DNA from: Clostridiales bacterium mt11
GTDB lineage: Bacteria; Bacillota; Clostridia; Tissierellales; Tepidimicrobiaceae
Reading direction: 5' to 3'
Assembly: GCA_001282665.1 (NCBI GenBank)
Contig: LN874948.1
Location: forward strand, 1,052,099 to 1,116,098
DNA: 64,000 bases
The notes beneath the pieces were generated by a model. It searched no databases. It worked only from the letters and a program-made list of their open reading frames with translations, and was not told the DNA's origin. This document shows positions 25,583-34,949 of the stretch, one piece after another. Both the position numbers and the translations under genes were made by a program. Each line of letters opens with the position of its first letter. The stretch's first letter is position 1.

Positions 25583-25877
25583 ACTTATCACTCCTCTTTT
25601 TTGTTCCTCATAATTGAAACTTTCTTTGTAGAAAACCTACAATACAATTAAAATAATTATGTTGAACTTATATGGATTAATGGATTCTATATGATCAAAA
25701 TCTATATAAAAATTCTATTCACCTTATTCCCATAAGTCCCTTCTCTATATTCCTTCATAGTAGAAGTATCAATTTCATTTATAAGTCAGTTATCCTAGTA
25801 TATTATATATGTTAAAGGAATTCTAAGCATATGTAAAACCTACACAAATTGAAATTTAATATTTTATACCTAAAAGC
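25583..25877. other. guaD upstream region with dyad and repeated AAAACCTACA
   Basis: No gene is seen. A dyad TTGTAG-aaaac-CTACAA lies at 25626-25642, and the same AAAACCTACA half recurs at 25835-25844. These are candidate binding sites for a regulator of guaD/pucR. No purine riboswitch core was recognisable on the minus strand. Confidence 0.4.
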
Positions 25878-25909
25878 AACAAAACCAACTCCAAGGAGTT
25901 GGTTTTGTT
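25878..25909 (-). terminator. Hairpin downstream of the CotH gene
   Basis: A perfect 15-bp stem (25878-25892 with 25895-25909) has a 2-nt loop. On the minus strand it is followed by GCTTTTA, on the plus strand by ATTTTTAAA. It closes the CotH operon. Confidence 0.7.
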
Positions 25910-25937
25910 ATTTTTAAATGTTTCAGGGGAATTTATT

Positions 25938-27776
25938 TTAAAAAGTTTTTCTTCGTTTAAACTTAGATAGAAATATTAAAACTATCAACAAAATGGCAAT
26001 ACTTATAGCTAATACTATTAAACTTTCCTTGTTTATGCCACCCTGTTTGAATCCATTATTAGGAGGTCTTCCTCCCTCCATGTTTTCTCCTGGCTTAAAT
26101 TGTTTTTGCTCATTATTTTTATTATTTCCACCAAAAGACATCCTATTTTTCATATTTGCCATTTCTTCAATCTGACTACTAGTAAGTCCTAGTTCTTTAA
26201 GCTTTACTTTTTGGTCTTCTGTTAATTCATTTCCCTCTGCGTCTTTTATTATCTCCATTGCCTGATCCATCGTCTCACGACTTAACATATTTCCATTGCC
26301 ATCTTCCCTATTACCTTGCATTTCGCCTCCATGACCACCCATAGAGCCAAGTAAGGATAAATCTACAGTTGTATTAACTGTTCCATAACTAGTAGATGGC
26401 TCCTCTCCTTTAAGTTGCTTAATTATACTCCCTGCCCTATCCTTGCCAAGCTGTAATAGAACTGGTATTGAGTTTCTATATTCTTCATAAGTATAAAAAG
26501 CAGTTGGATCATTTTTTACATAATCACCTATTAAATTATCAATATTATTTATTGTAGCTTCATACTCTCCAGACTCGATATACTCAGTTACTATCTCCTT
26601 AAGGTATTTGTGATAAATCTCCTTGTACTCATCTACTTCTAATAATTTTGATATTAATGGACTATTTTCCATGGTATCACTCACAGGTTTGTCAATAGGA
26701 AAGTTAACAGCAGACTGTCCATCTCTTACTTCATAACCTGCAAAAGATAAATTAAGATCCCAAGGTAGTATTTGAGATATCCCATCTTTTTCATATAAAT
26801 AATAGTTGTGTTTTAGGCTACCAGCATAACTATCAAGATTTACAAGGAAGGTGTTTACGGCAAAATATCTTAATACTTCATCTACGTCAAGATATTTTTC
26901 AAGATTGGTCCCTTCGTTAAGGTTTTTAATCATCTCTACAATCTGCTTATTATCTTTTTTGTTTGTAGTATTAAATACTGCATTATCGAAAATACCACTA
27001 TAGTTAGATAGATCATCGCCATTATAGACTAAATTTGTTCCACCTTTTCCACTGCTAGACATACCCATATTGTTTGAAGGGTTTCTATTTTCCTTACCAT
27101 CTTTCCTTTCTCCGTCTTTTTTAAGCATAGGGCCCATATTTTCTCCTGCCTCTGTACTTTCTGGTTTATACAGGTTTCCATCAGTACTGCCAAAATATCT
27201 CTCTATAAAACTTTCTTCCATTACTTCAACTGCTAAATACAGTCCCCATTCTTTCCCATTTATCTTTATATGAGAATAAGAACAAGCTGGTGTTGCTATA
27301 CCCATCTTTGAAAACATTTCATAGGATATATATTCCTTCATGTATGTAGCATCAGATATACAGTTGTTAAGAGCTATTTTTTCGAGTCCATGGTAGGTTT
27401 GTCCCTTAACGTACTCATGAAAATCAATCTTAAGGCTGTACCGATCAGTAGTATCATCACTAGCCACCATTTTCAAACTAGAATTGCCCTTTGCCCTAAT
27501 TCCAACGCTGGAAAACTTCTCACCATTTATGGTTATATCTCCCATAATATATTCTTTTTCTATAGCATTTTCTAAAAGGTCTTTCCAATCTTTTTCATTA
27601 ACGGTAATATCAATTTCGTTGACTTTCTCCTTATTAAATACTTTGTCTATATATTCTGGTTGTTGTATCTCTTGTGTATCTGTGTTAGGATTAGCAATTA
27701 TATAACCTATTACTAAAAATAAACATAGCGTCATGGAGATTATAGCTATAGGTGTTTTATATTTTTCTTTTATCAT
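25938..27776 (-). CDS. CotH-family secreted protein kinase-like protein, membrane anchored
   Basis: 612-aa protein. An N-terminal membrane segment (about 10-28) precedes a CotH domain (about 45-460). This has the family phrases R-A-K-G-N-S-S (about 94-100), L-A-V-E-V-M-E-E-S-F-I-E-R-Y-F-G and the metal-binding Q-I-L-P-W-D-L-N-L-S-F. A Gly/Asn/Met-rich tail and a C-terminal membrane helix with an R-R-K end (about 588-612) follow. Spore-coat CotH proteins are atypical kinases; homologues outside spore coats are common and poorly understood. It is the last gene of a CotH / DUF4956 / VTC operon transcribed from 29196. Confidence 0.9.
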   Translation of the reverse strand: MIKEKYKTPIAIISMTLCLFLVIGYIIANPNTDTQEIQQPEYIDKVFNKEKVNEIDITVNEKDWKDLLENAIEKEYIMGDITINGEKFSSVGIRAKGNSSLKMVASDDTTDRYSLKIDFHEYVKGQTYHGLEKIALNNCISDATYMKEYISYEMFSKMGIATPACSYSHIKINGKEWGLYLAVEVMEESFIERYFGSTDGNLYKPESTEAGENMGPMLKKDGERKDGKENRNPSNNMGMSSSGKGGTNLVYNGDDLSNYSGIFDNAVFNTTNKKDNKQIVEMIKNLNEGTNLEKYLDVDEVLRYFAVNTFLVNLDSYAGSLKHNYYLYEKDGISQILPWDLNLSFAGYEVRDGQSAVNFPIDKPVSDTMENSPLISKLLEVDEYKEIYHKYLKEIVTEYIESGEYEATINNIDNLIGDYVKNDPTAFYTYEEYRNSIPVLLQLGKDRAGSIIKQLKGEEPSTSYGTVNTTVDLSLLGSMGGHGGEMQGNREDGNGNMLSRETMDQAMEIIKDAEGNELTEDQKVKLKELGLTSSQIEEMANMKNRMSFGGNNKNNEQKQFKPGENMEGGRPPNNGFKQGGINKESLIVLAISIAILLIVLIFLSKFKRRKTF

Positions 27777-27806
27777 CGCTCAACACCACTCTTCCTAAGA
27801 ACTTCT

Positions 27807-28484
27807 CTATCCCATATAGTCACCATTGTAGCTTACCATAACTACGTTAGAAACTCCATTTACTTTATATAACTCATTTATAAAATTAGTTTTCATTTCT
27901 TTGAGCCTTATTTCAACAGTAAGTTCAACTCCACTTTGTTTTGAAACGGTCTTTGACTTAATTGCATATTTGTCCACTTTATCCTTAATTATAGAAAGAA
28001 CTCCATCTTCACACTGATCACCACTACAATTTATAACAACAATATAAGGAGTTTCGTTTGATTTTCTGTTTACAAAAAGTACTATGATTATACCAATAAA
28101 TATTGAACCTAAAATAGCAATTGGAATAAGACCACCACCTAAAATCACTCCTATAGAAATGGCCCAAAACATAAATGCTGTATCAAGAGGTTCTTTTATA
28201 GCAGTTCTAAAACGAATAACCGATAGTGCACCTACCATCTTTAAAGATAATATAATCTTTGATGTGGTAGCCAATATAATTAATGTTGAAATAAGAGTCA
28301 ACACCATGAGAGCTACTCCAAAACTTTCCGAATACATTACACCTTTGAAGGTCTTCTTATACACTGTCCTTATAAAAAGACCTAAGACAAAAGCAAGGCT
28401 TAAGGCTACTATCATATCTAAAATTGAAACTTGATCTATATTATCCAATAGATTTAATTGGAAAATATCACTTAAACTGTTCAT
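27807..28484 (-). CDS. DUF4956 membrane protein
   Basis: 225-aa protein with about four membrane helices in the first 140 residues. It includes V-G-A-L-S-V-I-R-F-R-T-A-I-K-E-P, the signature of DUF4956, and ends in a soluble domain of about 80 residues resembling a small ferredoxin-like fold. Function unknown. It is regularly found between VTC-domain and CotH genes, as here (25-nt and 30-nt gaps), which suggests one membrane complex. Confidence 0.85.
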   Translation of the reverse strand: MNSLSDIFQLNLLDNIDQVSILDMIVALSLAFVLGLFIRTVYKKTFKGVMYSESFGVALMVLTLISTLIILATTSKIILSLKMVGALSVIRFRTAIKEPLDTAFMFWAISIGVILGGGLIPIAILGSIFIGIIIVLFVNRKSNETPYIVVINCSGDQCEDGVLSIIKDKVDKYAIKSKTVSKQSGVELTVEIRLKEMKTNFINELYKVNGVSNVVMVSYNGDYMG

Positions 28485-28509
28485 GACTTCATCTCCTAAC
28501 TATTCCTAT

Positions 28510-29196
28510 CTATCCAAAGGTTCTACAGAGAGCATATTTTGATACTGAACTAGCTTTCCTTTCCCCAATTTGGAGGATATCAACTATTATATCTGGTAAA
28601 AACTCGTCAAATTTTACTTCCAAAACCAATTTATTGGGATGTAAAACTTCTACAGTAGGTAAACTTTCATCAAATATATTTGTAGAAAAAAGTCCACTTC
28701 GTATAGATTTATCAAAGGTAATTCTCACATTACCTGGAGTATAAATATATGCTTCACGTACATAGTCCACTATGGTTTTAGGTTTATATAATCCACTTTT
28801 CATCTTAATATAGAGTTCACTTAATAGATTGTCATCTTTTTGATTTAACCAATCTATATCACCCTCTATAATCTTTAAACATTCATATTTAGTTATTCTA
28901 GTATTAATTTTAGATGTTATCTCGTTGTCCTTTCTCTTCTTTTCTAGGCGTATAAAGGAAGTATCTCCATTATAAAATCTAATTCTAAACTTTTCTCTGT
29001 GATTTGTTCCCGCTATTTTCTCAAACAATGCCCTATCATTGAAATCATCGAAATATATACTTCTTATGGTATACTGTCCATTTTCCCCTGCATGTTTGTC
29101 TAATCTCATTATTTGTTTTACTCTACTCTGAATAATATAATAATCTCCTAAATTAATATGAATCTTATATTCATGTCTATACTTAATTTTAATCAC
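28510..29196 (-). CDS. VTC-domain (polyphosphate polymerase-like) protein
   Basis: 228-aa protein of the VTC/CYTH-like superfamily (PF09359). The tunnel-lining basic and acidic residues are visible: R-H-E-Y-K near the start, R-S-I-Y-F-D-D, K-F-R-I-R-F-Y-N-G, and I-R-L-E-K-K-R-K. In yeast, VTC domains make polyphosphate from ATP; the bacterial CotH-linked versions have no confirmed product. It is the first gene of the trio. Polyphosphate synthesis is a family-based guess. Confidence 0.85.
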   Translation of the reverse strand: MIKIKYRHEYKIHINLGDYYIIQSRVKQIMRLDKHAGENGQYTIRSIYFDDFNDRALFEKIAGTNHREKFRIRFYNGDTSFIRLEKKRKDNEITSKINTRITKYECLKIIEGDIDWLNQKDDNLLSELYIKMKSGLYKPKTIVDYVREAYIYTPGNVRITFDKSIRSGLFSTNIFDESLPTVEVLHPNKLVLEVKFDEFLPDIIVDILQIGERKASSVSKYALCRTFG

Positions 29197-29280
29197 CTCC
29201 CATCTTTTACTTACTTTTAAATATTACTGTTTTTTTGTGATAATTAGATGATATCTATTGGAAAGTCTGATGAAAATTAA

Positions 29281-29318
29281 AAGGACTAAGCTCTATTCAA
29301 TATGGAACTTAGTCCTTT
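29281..29318 (-). terminator. Terminator after the sensor kinase gene
   Basis: AAGGACTAAG and CTTAGTCCTT arms pair around a loop of about 17 nt. On the minus strand TTTTAATTTT follows. It separates the two-component operon from the VTC gene, so the trio needs its own promoter in 29197-29280. Confidence 0.75.
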
Positions 29319-29343
29319 ATTAATCTTATCTTTCTTACTATAA

Positions 29344-30792
29344 TTATTTAGTTTTAAGCTGAAACCAGAATTTAGAGCCCTTGCCCAAAGTGCTATCTAC
29401 ACCAAAATTAATGTTATATGTCATTAGTATAGTTTTTACGATGGAAAGTCCAAGTCCCGCCCCAATTACTGACCGTTTATGAGTCTTTCCAGACCTATAA
29501 TATTTATCCCATATATGGTTTATTTCTTCTTTGGGTATCCCCTTACCAGTATCTATGACTTCAAATTGAACATATTCCCCTAGGTTTTTCACATTGATAG
29601 TAACAAGCTTATCCTTACCAGTATAATTTACTGCATTACTGATTAAATTATAGATCACTTGTTCAATTTTCTTTTCATCACCAATTACCATTGTGTCCTC
29701 ATCACAATTAAATTGAAAAGTATATCCCTCTTGTTCTGTAAGGACAATAAATCGCTTTAATATATCATTAGTAGTTGCTCCTATATCGAAGGTATTGTAT
29801 TCTATTTCATTGATTCCGGATTGAAGTTTAGATAAATTTAATATATCATTTACTAATTCAGTCAGTCTATTGGATTCATCAATGATAACCTGAAGGTGAG
29901 AATTTCTCTTTTCTGCTTTATCACCAGAAATATCCCGTATCATTTCTGCATAAGATTTTATCAAAGTCAGTGGGGTTTTTAAATCATGAGAAACATTAGC
30001 AATAAAATCTCTTCTCAATTCCTCAGTTTTTGAAAGCTCTTCCGTTGCATAATTTAAGGTATCTGCTAACTGATTTATTTCAGTATAATCACCTTTTTCA
30101 AATATAACATCATAATTTCCTTTGGCTAAAACAGAAGCAGCATCTGTTACTTTTAATATAGGCTTTGACACCTTTGAAGCGATGAGAAATGATAAACCAA
30201 TAGCTAATAGAAAAGATATTATAGTAACTATAATCAACTGATTTTTTAAAACTGAAGTTGTGGAATCTATAGGATCAAGCAATCCATTTATATATATATA
30301 CAAATTTTCACCTTTTTCACTTTGTAATACTGCTCCATAAACTACAGTTGGTGCTCTTAGACTCATATTTTCAGCAGTATATAAAACCTTACCGTCTTTA
30401 CTTTCTAAAAGTTTTTTTATAAACATCGAAGTACCTATAGGGTCCGTCCTTGGAGGCCTAGGTTCTCCAAAATTACTTGATGGTAAAACCAACTCACCTT
30501 TTTCATTTAATATTTGAATTATAATTCCTCTCTTAAAGGAAGTACTATATACTATATCTTCAAAATCATCTTTTCCATATTCTGAAACCAAAGCATTTCC
30601 AACTTTTTTAATTTCATTAGTTTTCATAGACTTATAATAGGTTTTTAAAAATACAATTTGTAAAAACCATAATATAGTCATTATAGTTACTGCAAACAAT
30701 ATAAAATATATCCAAAGCTTGAATTTTAAACTCTTAGTGTCCAACCACAGTTTCAATTTATTCACCGCTTTCAGCTTATTCAATATACTCAA
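29344..30792 (-). CDS. Sensor histidine kinase
   Basis: 482-aa membrane kinase. There are two membrane helices (about 27-50 and 183-205) flanking an extracellular sensor of about 130 residues, then a HAMP domain, the phospho-acceptor box N-V-S-H-D-L-K-T-P-L (His about 270) and an HATPase with N-L-I-S-N-A-V-N-Y, D-T-G-K-G-I-P and G-A-G-L-G-L-S. Its reading frame overlaps the response-regulator gene by 17 nt from a TTG. A later TTG/GTG could be the real start, since no clear ribosome site is seen. It probably senses the envelope, given the CotH/VTC neighbours. Confidence 0.93.
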   Translation of the reverse strand: MSILNKLKAVNKLKLWLDTKSLKFKLWIYFILFAVTIMTILWFLQIVFLKTYYKSMKTNEIKKVGNALVSEYGKDDFEDIVYSTSFKRGIIIQILNEKGELVLPSSNFGEPRPPRTDPIGTSMFIKKLLESKDGKVLYTAENMSLRAPTVVYGAVLQSEKGENLYIYINGLLDPIDSTTSVLKNQLIIVTIISFLLAIGLSFLIASKVSKPILKVTDAASVLAKGNYDVIFEKGDYTEINQLADTLNYATEELSKTEELRRDFIANVSHDLKTPLTLIKSYAEMIRDISGDKAEKRNSHLQVIIDESNRLTELVNDILNLSKLQSGINEIEYNTFDIGATTNDILKRFIVLTEQEGYTFQFNCDEDTMVIGDEKKIEQVIYNLISNAVNYTGKDKLVTINVKNLGEYVQFEVIDTGKGIPKEEINHIWDKYYRSGKTHKRSVIGAGLGLSIVKTILMTYNINFGVDSTLGKGSKFWFQLKTK

Positions 30793-31459
30793 ATTTATAT
30801 CCTAATCCACGCAGAGTTATAATATAATCCCTGTATTCACCAATGCTATTTCTTATCATTTTTATATGAGTATCAACGGTTCTATCATCACCAAAGAAAT
30901 CAAATCCCCAAACATCATTTAAAATCTTTTCTCTAGAAAGAGCAACGTTTTTATTCTTAACTAGATAAAATAAAAGCTCATATTCTTTAGGTGTCATTTC
31001 AATCTTCGTACCATCTACATATACATTTCTACCTATCATATCGATTTCTAAACCTTCAAATTTTAATTTTTGATGGTATAAATCTCTTTTTTTAAACTTA
31101 GCATTTCGACTAACTATAACATTTAACCTAGCCATTACCTCCTTAGGAGAAAAAGGTTTGACTACATAATCATCAATTCCTATTTCAAATCCAAAGAGCT
31201 TATCGTATTCTTCACCTCGTGCAGAAAGCATAAGTACTGGAATATCTTTTGTCTTTCGTATTTCCTTATAAGAAGAAAAGCCATCAAGTTTCGGCATCAT
31301 AATATCCATTATAATAACATCAAAATCCTCTTTTTTGCATAAACTTATGGCTTCCATACCATCCTTGGCTTCAACAACTGTATGTCCTTCAAATTCAGCA
31401 TATTCTCTAATAACTTCCCGGATTTTTTCTTCATCATCTACAACTAAAACTTTAAACAT
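30776..31459 (-). CDS. OmpR/PhoB-family response regulator
   Basis: 227-aa regulator. The receiver domain has acidic pocket D-D-E, phospho-acceptor Asp in I-I-M-D-I-M-M-P (about 52) and Lys in V-V-K-P-F. The C-terminal winged helix has M-T-P-K-E-Y-E-L-L-F-Y-L and D-R-T-V-D-T-H-I-K-M-I-R. It is cotranscribed with the overlapping kinase gene. Targets unknown; the adjacent VTC/DUF4956/CotH genes are candidates. Confidence 0.95.
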   Translation of the reverse strand: MFKVLVVDDEEKIREVIREYAEFEGHTVVEAKDGMEAISLCKKEDFDVIIMDIMMPKLDGFSSYKEIRKTKDIPVLMLSARGEEYDKLFGFEIGIDDYVVKPFSPKEVMARLNVIVSRNAKFKKRDLYHQKLKFEGLEIDMIGRNVYVDGTKIEMTPKEYELLFYLVKNKNVALSREKILNDVWGFDFFGDDRTVDTHIKMIRNSIGEYRDYIITLRGLGYKFEYIE

Positions 31460-31543
31460 AAAAAATCCTCTCCTTGCTAATGTTTATATGATTATATCAT
31501 AATTATATTATGTGTTAGTTATGTGATAAACTTGAAAATTTTT

Positions 31544-31595
31544 GAGTAAATAAAAAACATCTAGATATTTCTATCTAGATGTTTTTTATTTACTC
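31544..31595 (-). terminator. Terminator of the tRNA-Gln/tRNA-Glu unit
   Basis: A perfect 24-bp stem (31544-31567 with 31572-31595) has a TTTC loop. Its T-rich arm gives a run on either strand. It lies 11 nt after the tRNA-Glu CCA end. Confidence 0.85.
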
Positions 31596-31605
31596 ATCAT
31601 ATTTT

Positions 31606-31680
31606 TGGCAGCCCCAAGGAGAATCGAACTCCTGATTCTGCCGTGAGAGGGCAGCGTCTTAACCGCTTGACCATGGGACC
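31606..31680 (-). tRNA. tRNA-Glu (anticodon CTC)
   Basis: 75-nt tRNA on the minus strand. Acceptor GGTCCCA pairs with TGGGGCT (two G-U pairs). The anticodon stem CTGCC/GGCAG holds loop CTCTCAC, giving anticodon CTC. T arm AGGAG-TTCGATT-CTCCT. CCA is encoded (31606-31608). It lies next to gltX. Confidence 0.95.
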
Positions 31681-31693
31681 ATAAAAGTTATAT

Positions 31694-31768
31694 TGGCTCC
31701 GGGACTAGGATTCGAACCTAGGCTGTATGATCCAGAGTCACAGGTGCTACCAGCTACACCATCCCGGA
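31694..31768 (-). tRNA. tRNA-Gln (anticodon CTG)
   Basis: 75-nt tRNA on the minus strand. Acceptor TCCGGGA pairs perfectly with TCCCGGA. D stem GTGT/GCAC. Anticodon stem TGTGA/TCATA holds loop CTCTGGA, giving anticodon CTG. T arm CTAGG-TTCGAAT-CCTAG. CCA is encoded. It is cotranscribed with tRNA-Glu. Confidence 0.94.
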
Positions 31769-31786
31769 ACTTCAAAGACAACTTTT

Positions 31787-31815
31787 ATTATACTCCTATT
31801 TTGAATAAATTTCAA
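31787..31815 (-). promoter_or_regulatory. Promoter of the tRNA unit
   Basis: On the minus strand TTGAAA (31810-31815) and TATAAT (31787-31792) are spaced exactly 17 nt, about 19 nt before the tRNA-Gln 5' end. The -35 touches the gltX stop codon. Confidence 0.85.
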
Positions 31816-33282
31816 CTATTTTTTATTTATAAATTCAATTGCTCTATTTATTCTTTCAATACAAAGGTCTTTTCCTAATATAGATATTATATCAAAAAGA
31901 CCTGGTCCTACCGTTCTCCCCGATATAGCTAATCTAGTAGGATGTATTATATCTCCACCTTTTATCCCTAATTCATCAATTAAATCTCTATATACTTTCT
32001 CTACAGTTTCCACATCAAATGAAGGAGCTTTAGCTAAAGCTTCTTTACCTTTTTCTAGTAATTCTACTACACCTTCCTTCTCAAATCTCTTTGCTACTCC
32101 TTTTGGATCGTATTCTTCTATTTCTTTGAAAAAGTATTCACTAGCATCAGCTATTTCTGGAAGTAGCTTAACCTTTTCTCTTACTGCTCCTACAACCCTT
32201 TTAATATATTCATAATTATCTTCTACTTTTTCCTTTTCAATTAATCCTTTACCTATAAGAAATGGAATGGCTTCTCTAGTCACATAATCCAAATCTAATT
32301 TCCTTACATAGATTCCATTCATCCATGTAAGCTTATCTATATCATATATTGCAGCAGTTTTTGATACCTTCTCCAATGAAAATTTTTCTATAGTGTCGGC
32401 CATTTCAAATACTTCTTTTTCTTCTCCTGATGACCAGCCTAAGAGGGTTAAATAATTGACTAGAGTTTCCTTCAAATATCCTCCATCTCTAAATTCCTCT
32501 ACAGAAGTTGCTCCATGTCTTTTACTTAATTTGCTTCTATCAGGGGCAAGTATCATAGACAAATGAGCAAATTTAGGAATCTCATATCCTAATGCCTTAT
32601 ATATTAAAACCTGTTTAGGAGTATTTGAAAGATGTTCCTCAGCCCTTATTACATGGCTTATCTTCATAGCATAATCGTCTACTACACAAGCAAAGTTGTA
32701 TGTAGGCATATCATTAGACTTAAGGATTATATAATCATCAAGTTGGCTATTATCAAAGGATACTTTACCTCTAATTAAATCCTCTACTTCCGTAGTTCCT
32801 TCTCTTGGAATCTTGATTCTAACAACATAAGGTTTACCTTCTCTTAAGTTCTTTTCAATTTCTTCTTTTGATAAATTTGAACATTTTCCCGAATATCTAA
32901 AAGGTACCTTTAGTCTCTTCTGTTCTTCTCTTTCCTTTTCAATATCTTCTTCAGTACAAAAACAATAGTATGCTTTTCCTTCTTCTAATAGTCTATTTAT
33001 TTCTTTCCTATAAAGATCTATTCTTTCTGATTGATAATACGGACCATATTCTCCACCTTTTTCTGGTCCTTCGTCCCAATCCATTCCTAACCATTTCATA
33101 CTTGAAAGTATTTGGGATACGGAATCCTCTTTAAGCCTTTCCCTATCCGTATCCTCTATTCTAAGAATAAACTTACCATTATATCTTCTAGCAAAATAAT
33201 AATTAAATAATGCTGTCCTTGCTCCCCCTATATGCAAATACCCTGTTGGACTTGGAGCAAATCTAACTCTAATATCTTCCAT
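31816..33282 (-). CDS. gltX: Glutamyl-tRNA synthetase
   Basis: 488-aa class I synthetase charging tRNA-Glu. It has the signatures P-S-P-T-G-Y-L-H-I-G-G (HIGH motif) near the N-terminus and D-R-S-K-L-S-K-R-H-G (KMSKS motif) mid-protein, with a helical anticodon-binding C-terminus. The ATG at 33280-33282 is preferred over 33300 because the GGGAG ribosome site lies between them. Having tRNA-Glu and tRNA-Gln immediately downstream fits a non-discriminating enzyme feeding the Gln-tRNA amidotransferase route, but this was not tested. Confidence 0.97.
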   Translation of the reverse strand: MEDIRVRFAPSPTGYLHIGGARTALFNYYFARRYNGKFILRIEDTDRERLKEDSVSQILSSMKWLGMDWDEGPEKGGEYGPYYQSERIDLYRKEINRLLEEGKAYYCFCTEEDIEKEREEQKRLKVPFRYSGKCSNLSKEEIEKNLREGKPYVVRIKIPREGTTEVEDLIRGKVSFDNSQLDDYIILKSNDMPTYNFACVVDDYAMKISHVIRAEEHLSNTPKQVLIYKALGYEIPKFAHLSMILAPDRSKLSKRHGATSVEEFRDGGYLKETLVNYLTLLGWSSGEEKEVFEMADTIEKFSLEKVSKTAAIYDIDKLTWMNGIYVRKLDLDYVTREAIPFLIGKGLIEKEKVEDNYEYIKRVVGAVREKVKLLPEIADASEYFFKEIEEYDPKGVAKRFEKEGVVELLEKGKEALAKAPSFDVETVEKVYRDLIDELGIKGGDIIHPTRLAISGRTVGPGLFDIISILGKDLCIERINRAIEFINKK

Positions 33283-33345
33283 AAAAAAGACTCCCTTCAA
33301 ATGACACTTTAATTTACAAAATCAATTATACCACTAATTATAAAA

Positions 33346-33371
33346 AAACCTCTAGCAACAATGAGAGGTTT
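33346..33371 (-). terminator. Terminator after the RelA/SpoT-domain gene
   Basis: AAACCTCT/AGAGGTTT 8-bp stem with a 10-nt loop, followed on the minus strand by a T7 run. The right arm overlaps the stop codon of the 33370 gene. Confidence 0.75.
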
Positions 33372-34725
33372 AATAATCGTTTATTTTCATAGTCAGCTCA
33401 TCGGTGAAATAGTTGATATTTTCCTTCCACATTTCATAAGATGTTACCTTGTTTAAGGTTATATTTATCTTGTCATTGATACAATCTATATTATCATCAT
33501 TTATAAATTCTATTTCCTTGTGTTCTATAAATATCTTTGCCACTAAATCCATAATATATTGAATAACTTCTTTTCTTTCATCTTCACTAAATTTAGTATT
33601 TAAACTTTGATTTTTATTCAAATTATATAAAAATCTATTCCTCAAGAAAATGATAAATCCTTCAAAATCCTCAGAATTATTCCCCGTCTCCAATTCAAAT
33701 ATTATCTTAAAAAATAGATTCCATTTAAAATCCTTGTTTATAATTTCAAGAATAGCTTCACCAATTTTTCTGCAAAATTCATCTTGATAGTTTATCTCCC
33801 TTTCAAATTCAATATATCTATCAAAATATATCTCATTATTTCCTATTTGATATAGCCTTTCTAATACTTTAATAAATACATTTTCGTAATTCTCTACCAT
33901 TGGAGAACCGTTTTTCCTGAGTACATAAGAAACTATTACATCGCAGGTCTTTCTATAATCTACAACAAAACCAAACTCCTCCTTGGTCTTTTCAGAGTAT
34001 ATCTCATATATTATTTTGGAAAGAAGTGCTTCTAACTGCTCTCTTCTCTTGTCCTTATTAGACTCATCCATATCCCTTAAATGATTGTAAAGTATCATAA
34101 GCTGTCTATCTACCATAGTCAAGTTTTCCTTTAAGGAAGACATTACGTCTTTAAACAAATCCTCTGTAAGTAAATATCTATAGTTTTTATATAGGACCTT
34201 ATGCTCTACTTCACCCCAAAACACGTTTACAAGGGATTTAATTTGAAGTTCAAAGTTCACAGTAATATTATCAGCTATATATTTTCCATCAATCTTATAT
34301 ATTCCAAAACCATTTTTTTGTAGTTGGGGTTGATGTCCATTAAGCTTAAGGAGTATATTGGGTTTAGCTTCATTGTAGTAGTACCCTTTTTCATAAGAAA
34401 GGTTAAATGCTTTCAATAGTTTAGTGTATACATCCTTTTCATCTTCAATAAATCTACATTCTATTCTTATCCCTATTAAATCAGATAGATTTTCCATAAG
34501 GTTTTCTGGTGATTTATATTTTAAATAAAAATTATTCCTCAATATTTTTTCTTTCAAGCTCATAGAGGTTTTAATCCTAGAGCTAATATTTAAAACATTG
34601 TCATAATCTAAAAATATACTTTCAAAATAATCTTCTAATTCCTTAGTCCCATCTTCCAAAATACCTCTATAACTGTCCACTAACGCTATTGTGTCATCAA
34701 TAAAATCAAATATCTCTAAACGCAT
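33370..34725 (-). CDS. Divergent RelA/SpoT-domain (alarmone synthetase-like) protein
   Basis: 451-aa protein. Residues about 30-210 resemble the (p)ppGpp synthetase domain (PF04607): K-S-P-E-N-L-M-E-N-L-S-D-L-I-G-I-R-I, then F-E-L-Q-I-K-S-L and W-G-E-V-E-H-K-V-L-Y-K. The usual G-Y-x-S-L-H substrate motif is replaced by G-H-Q-P-Q-L-Q-K. The last about 240 residues are a helical extension I do not recognise. There is no HD hydrolase domain, TGS or ACT. It could be a monofunctional small-alarmone-type synthetase or an inactive relative. It is monocistronic, with terminators on its 3' side. Confidence 0.8.
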   Translation of the reverse strand: MRLEIFDFIDDTIALVDSYRGILEDGTKELEDYFESIFLDYDNVLNISSRIKTSMSLKEKILRNNFYLKYKSPENLMENLSDLIGIRIECRFIEDEKDVYTKLLKAFNLSYEKGYYYNEAKPNILLKLNGHQPQLQKNGFGIYKIDGKYIADNITVNFELQIKSLVNVFWGEVEHKVLYKNYRYLLTEDLFKDVMSSLKENLTMVDRQLMILYNHLRDMDESNKDKRREQLEALLSKIIYEIYSEKTKEEFGFVVDYRKTCDVIVSYVLRKNGSPMVENYENVFIKVLERLYQIGNNEIYFDRYIEFEREINYQDEFCRKIGEAILEIINKDFKWNLFFKIIFELETGNNSEDFEGFIIFLRNRFLYNLNKNQSLNTKFSEDERKEVIQYIMDLVAKIFIEHKEIEFINDDNIDCINDKINITLNKVTSYEMWKENINYFTDELTMKINDY

Positions 34726-34949
34726 TATTAGCCCCCCTTGAGCATTTGATCCCTAAATAACCATCCATTTAATATTATATCATATAACCTATATAATATT
34801 TATAGGTAATTAAATAAAGGAGACGGATTAATAGGGGCAGACCCCCCATATTTTACTATAATAAATTAAACTACAACTTGGTTTACAAGCTCTAATAAAA
34901 AATATATAATAATAGGGATTAATACAATTGACAGTGAAAGGAGCATAAT

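Noticed and set aside
25583..25877. Purine riboswitch upstream of guaD (also looked for upstream of both permeases)
   Set aside because: No conserved purine aptamer core or pairing loops could be found on the minus strand at any of the three places.
31693..31878. 61-codon plus-strand frame
   Set aside because: It is antisense to tRNA-Gln and the gltX 3' end; a well-known type of spurious frame.
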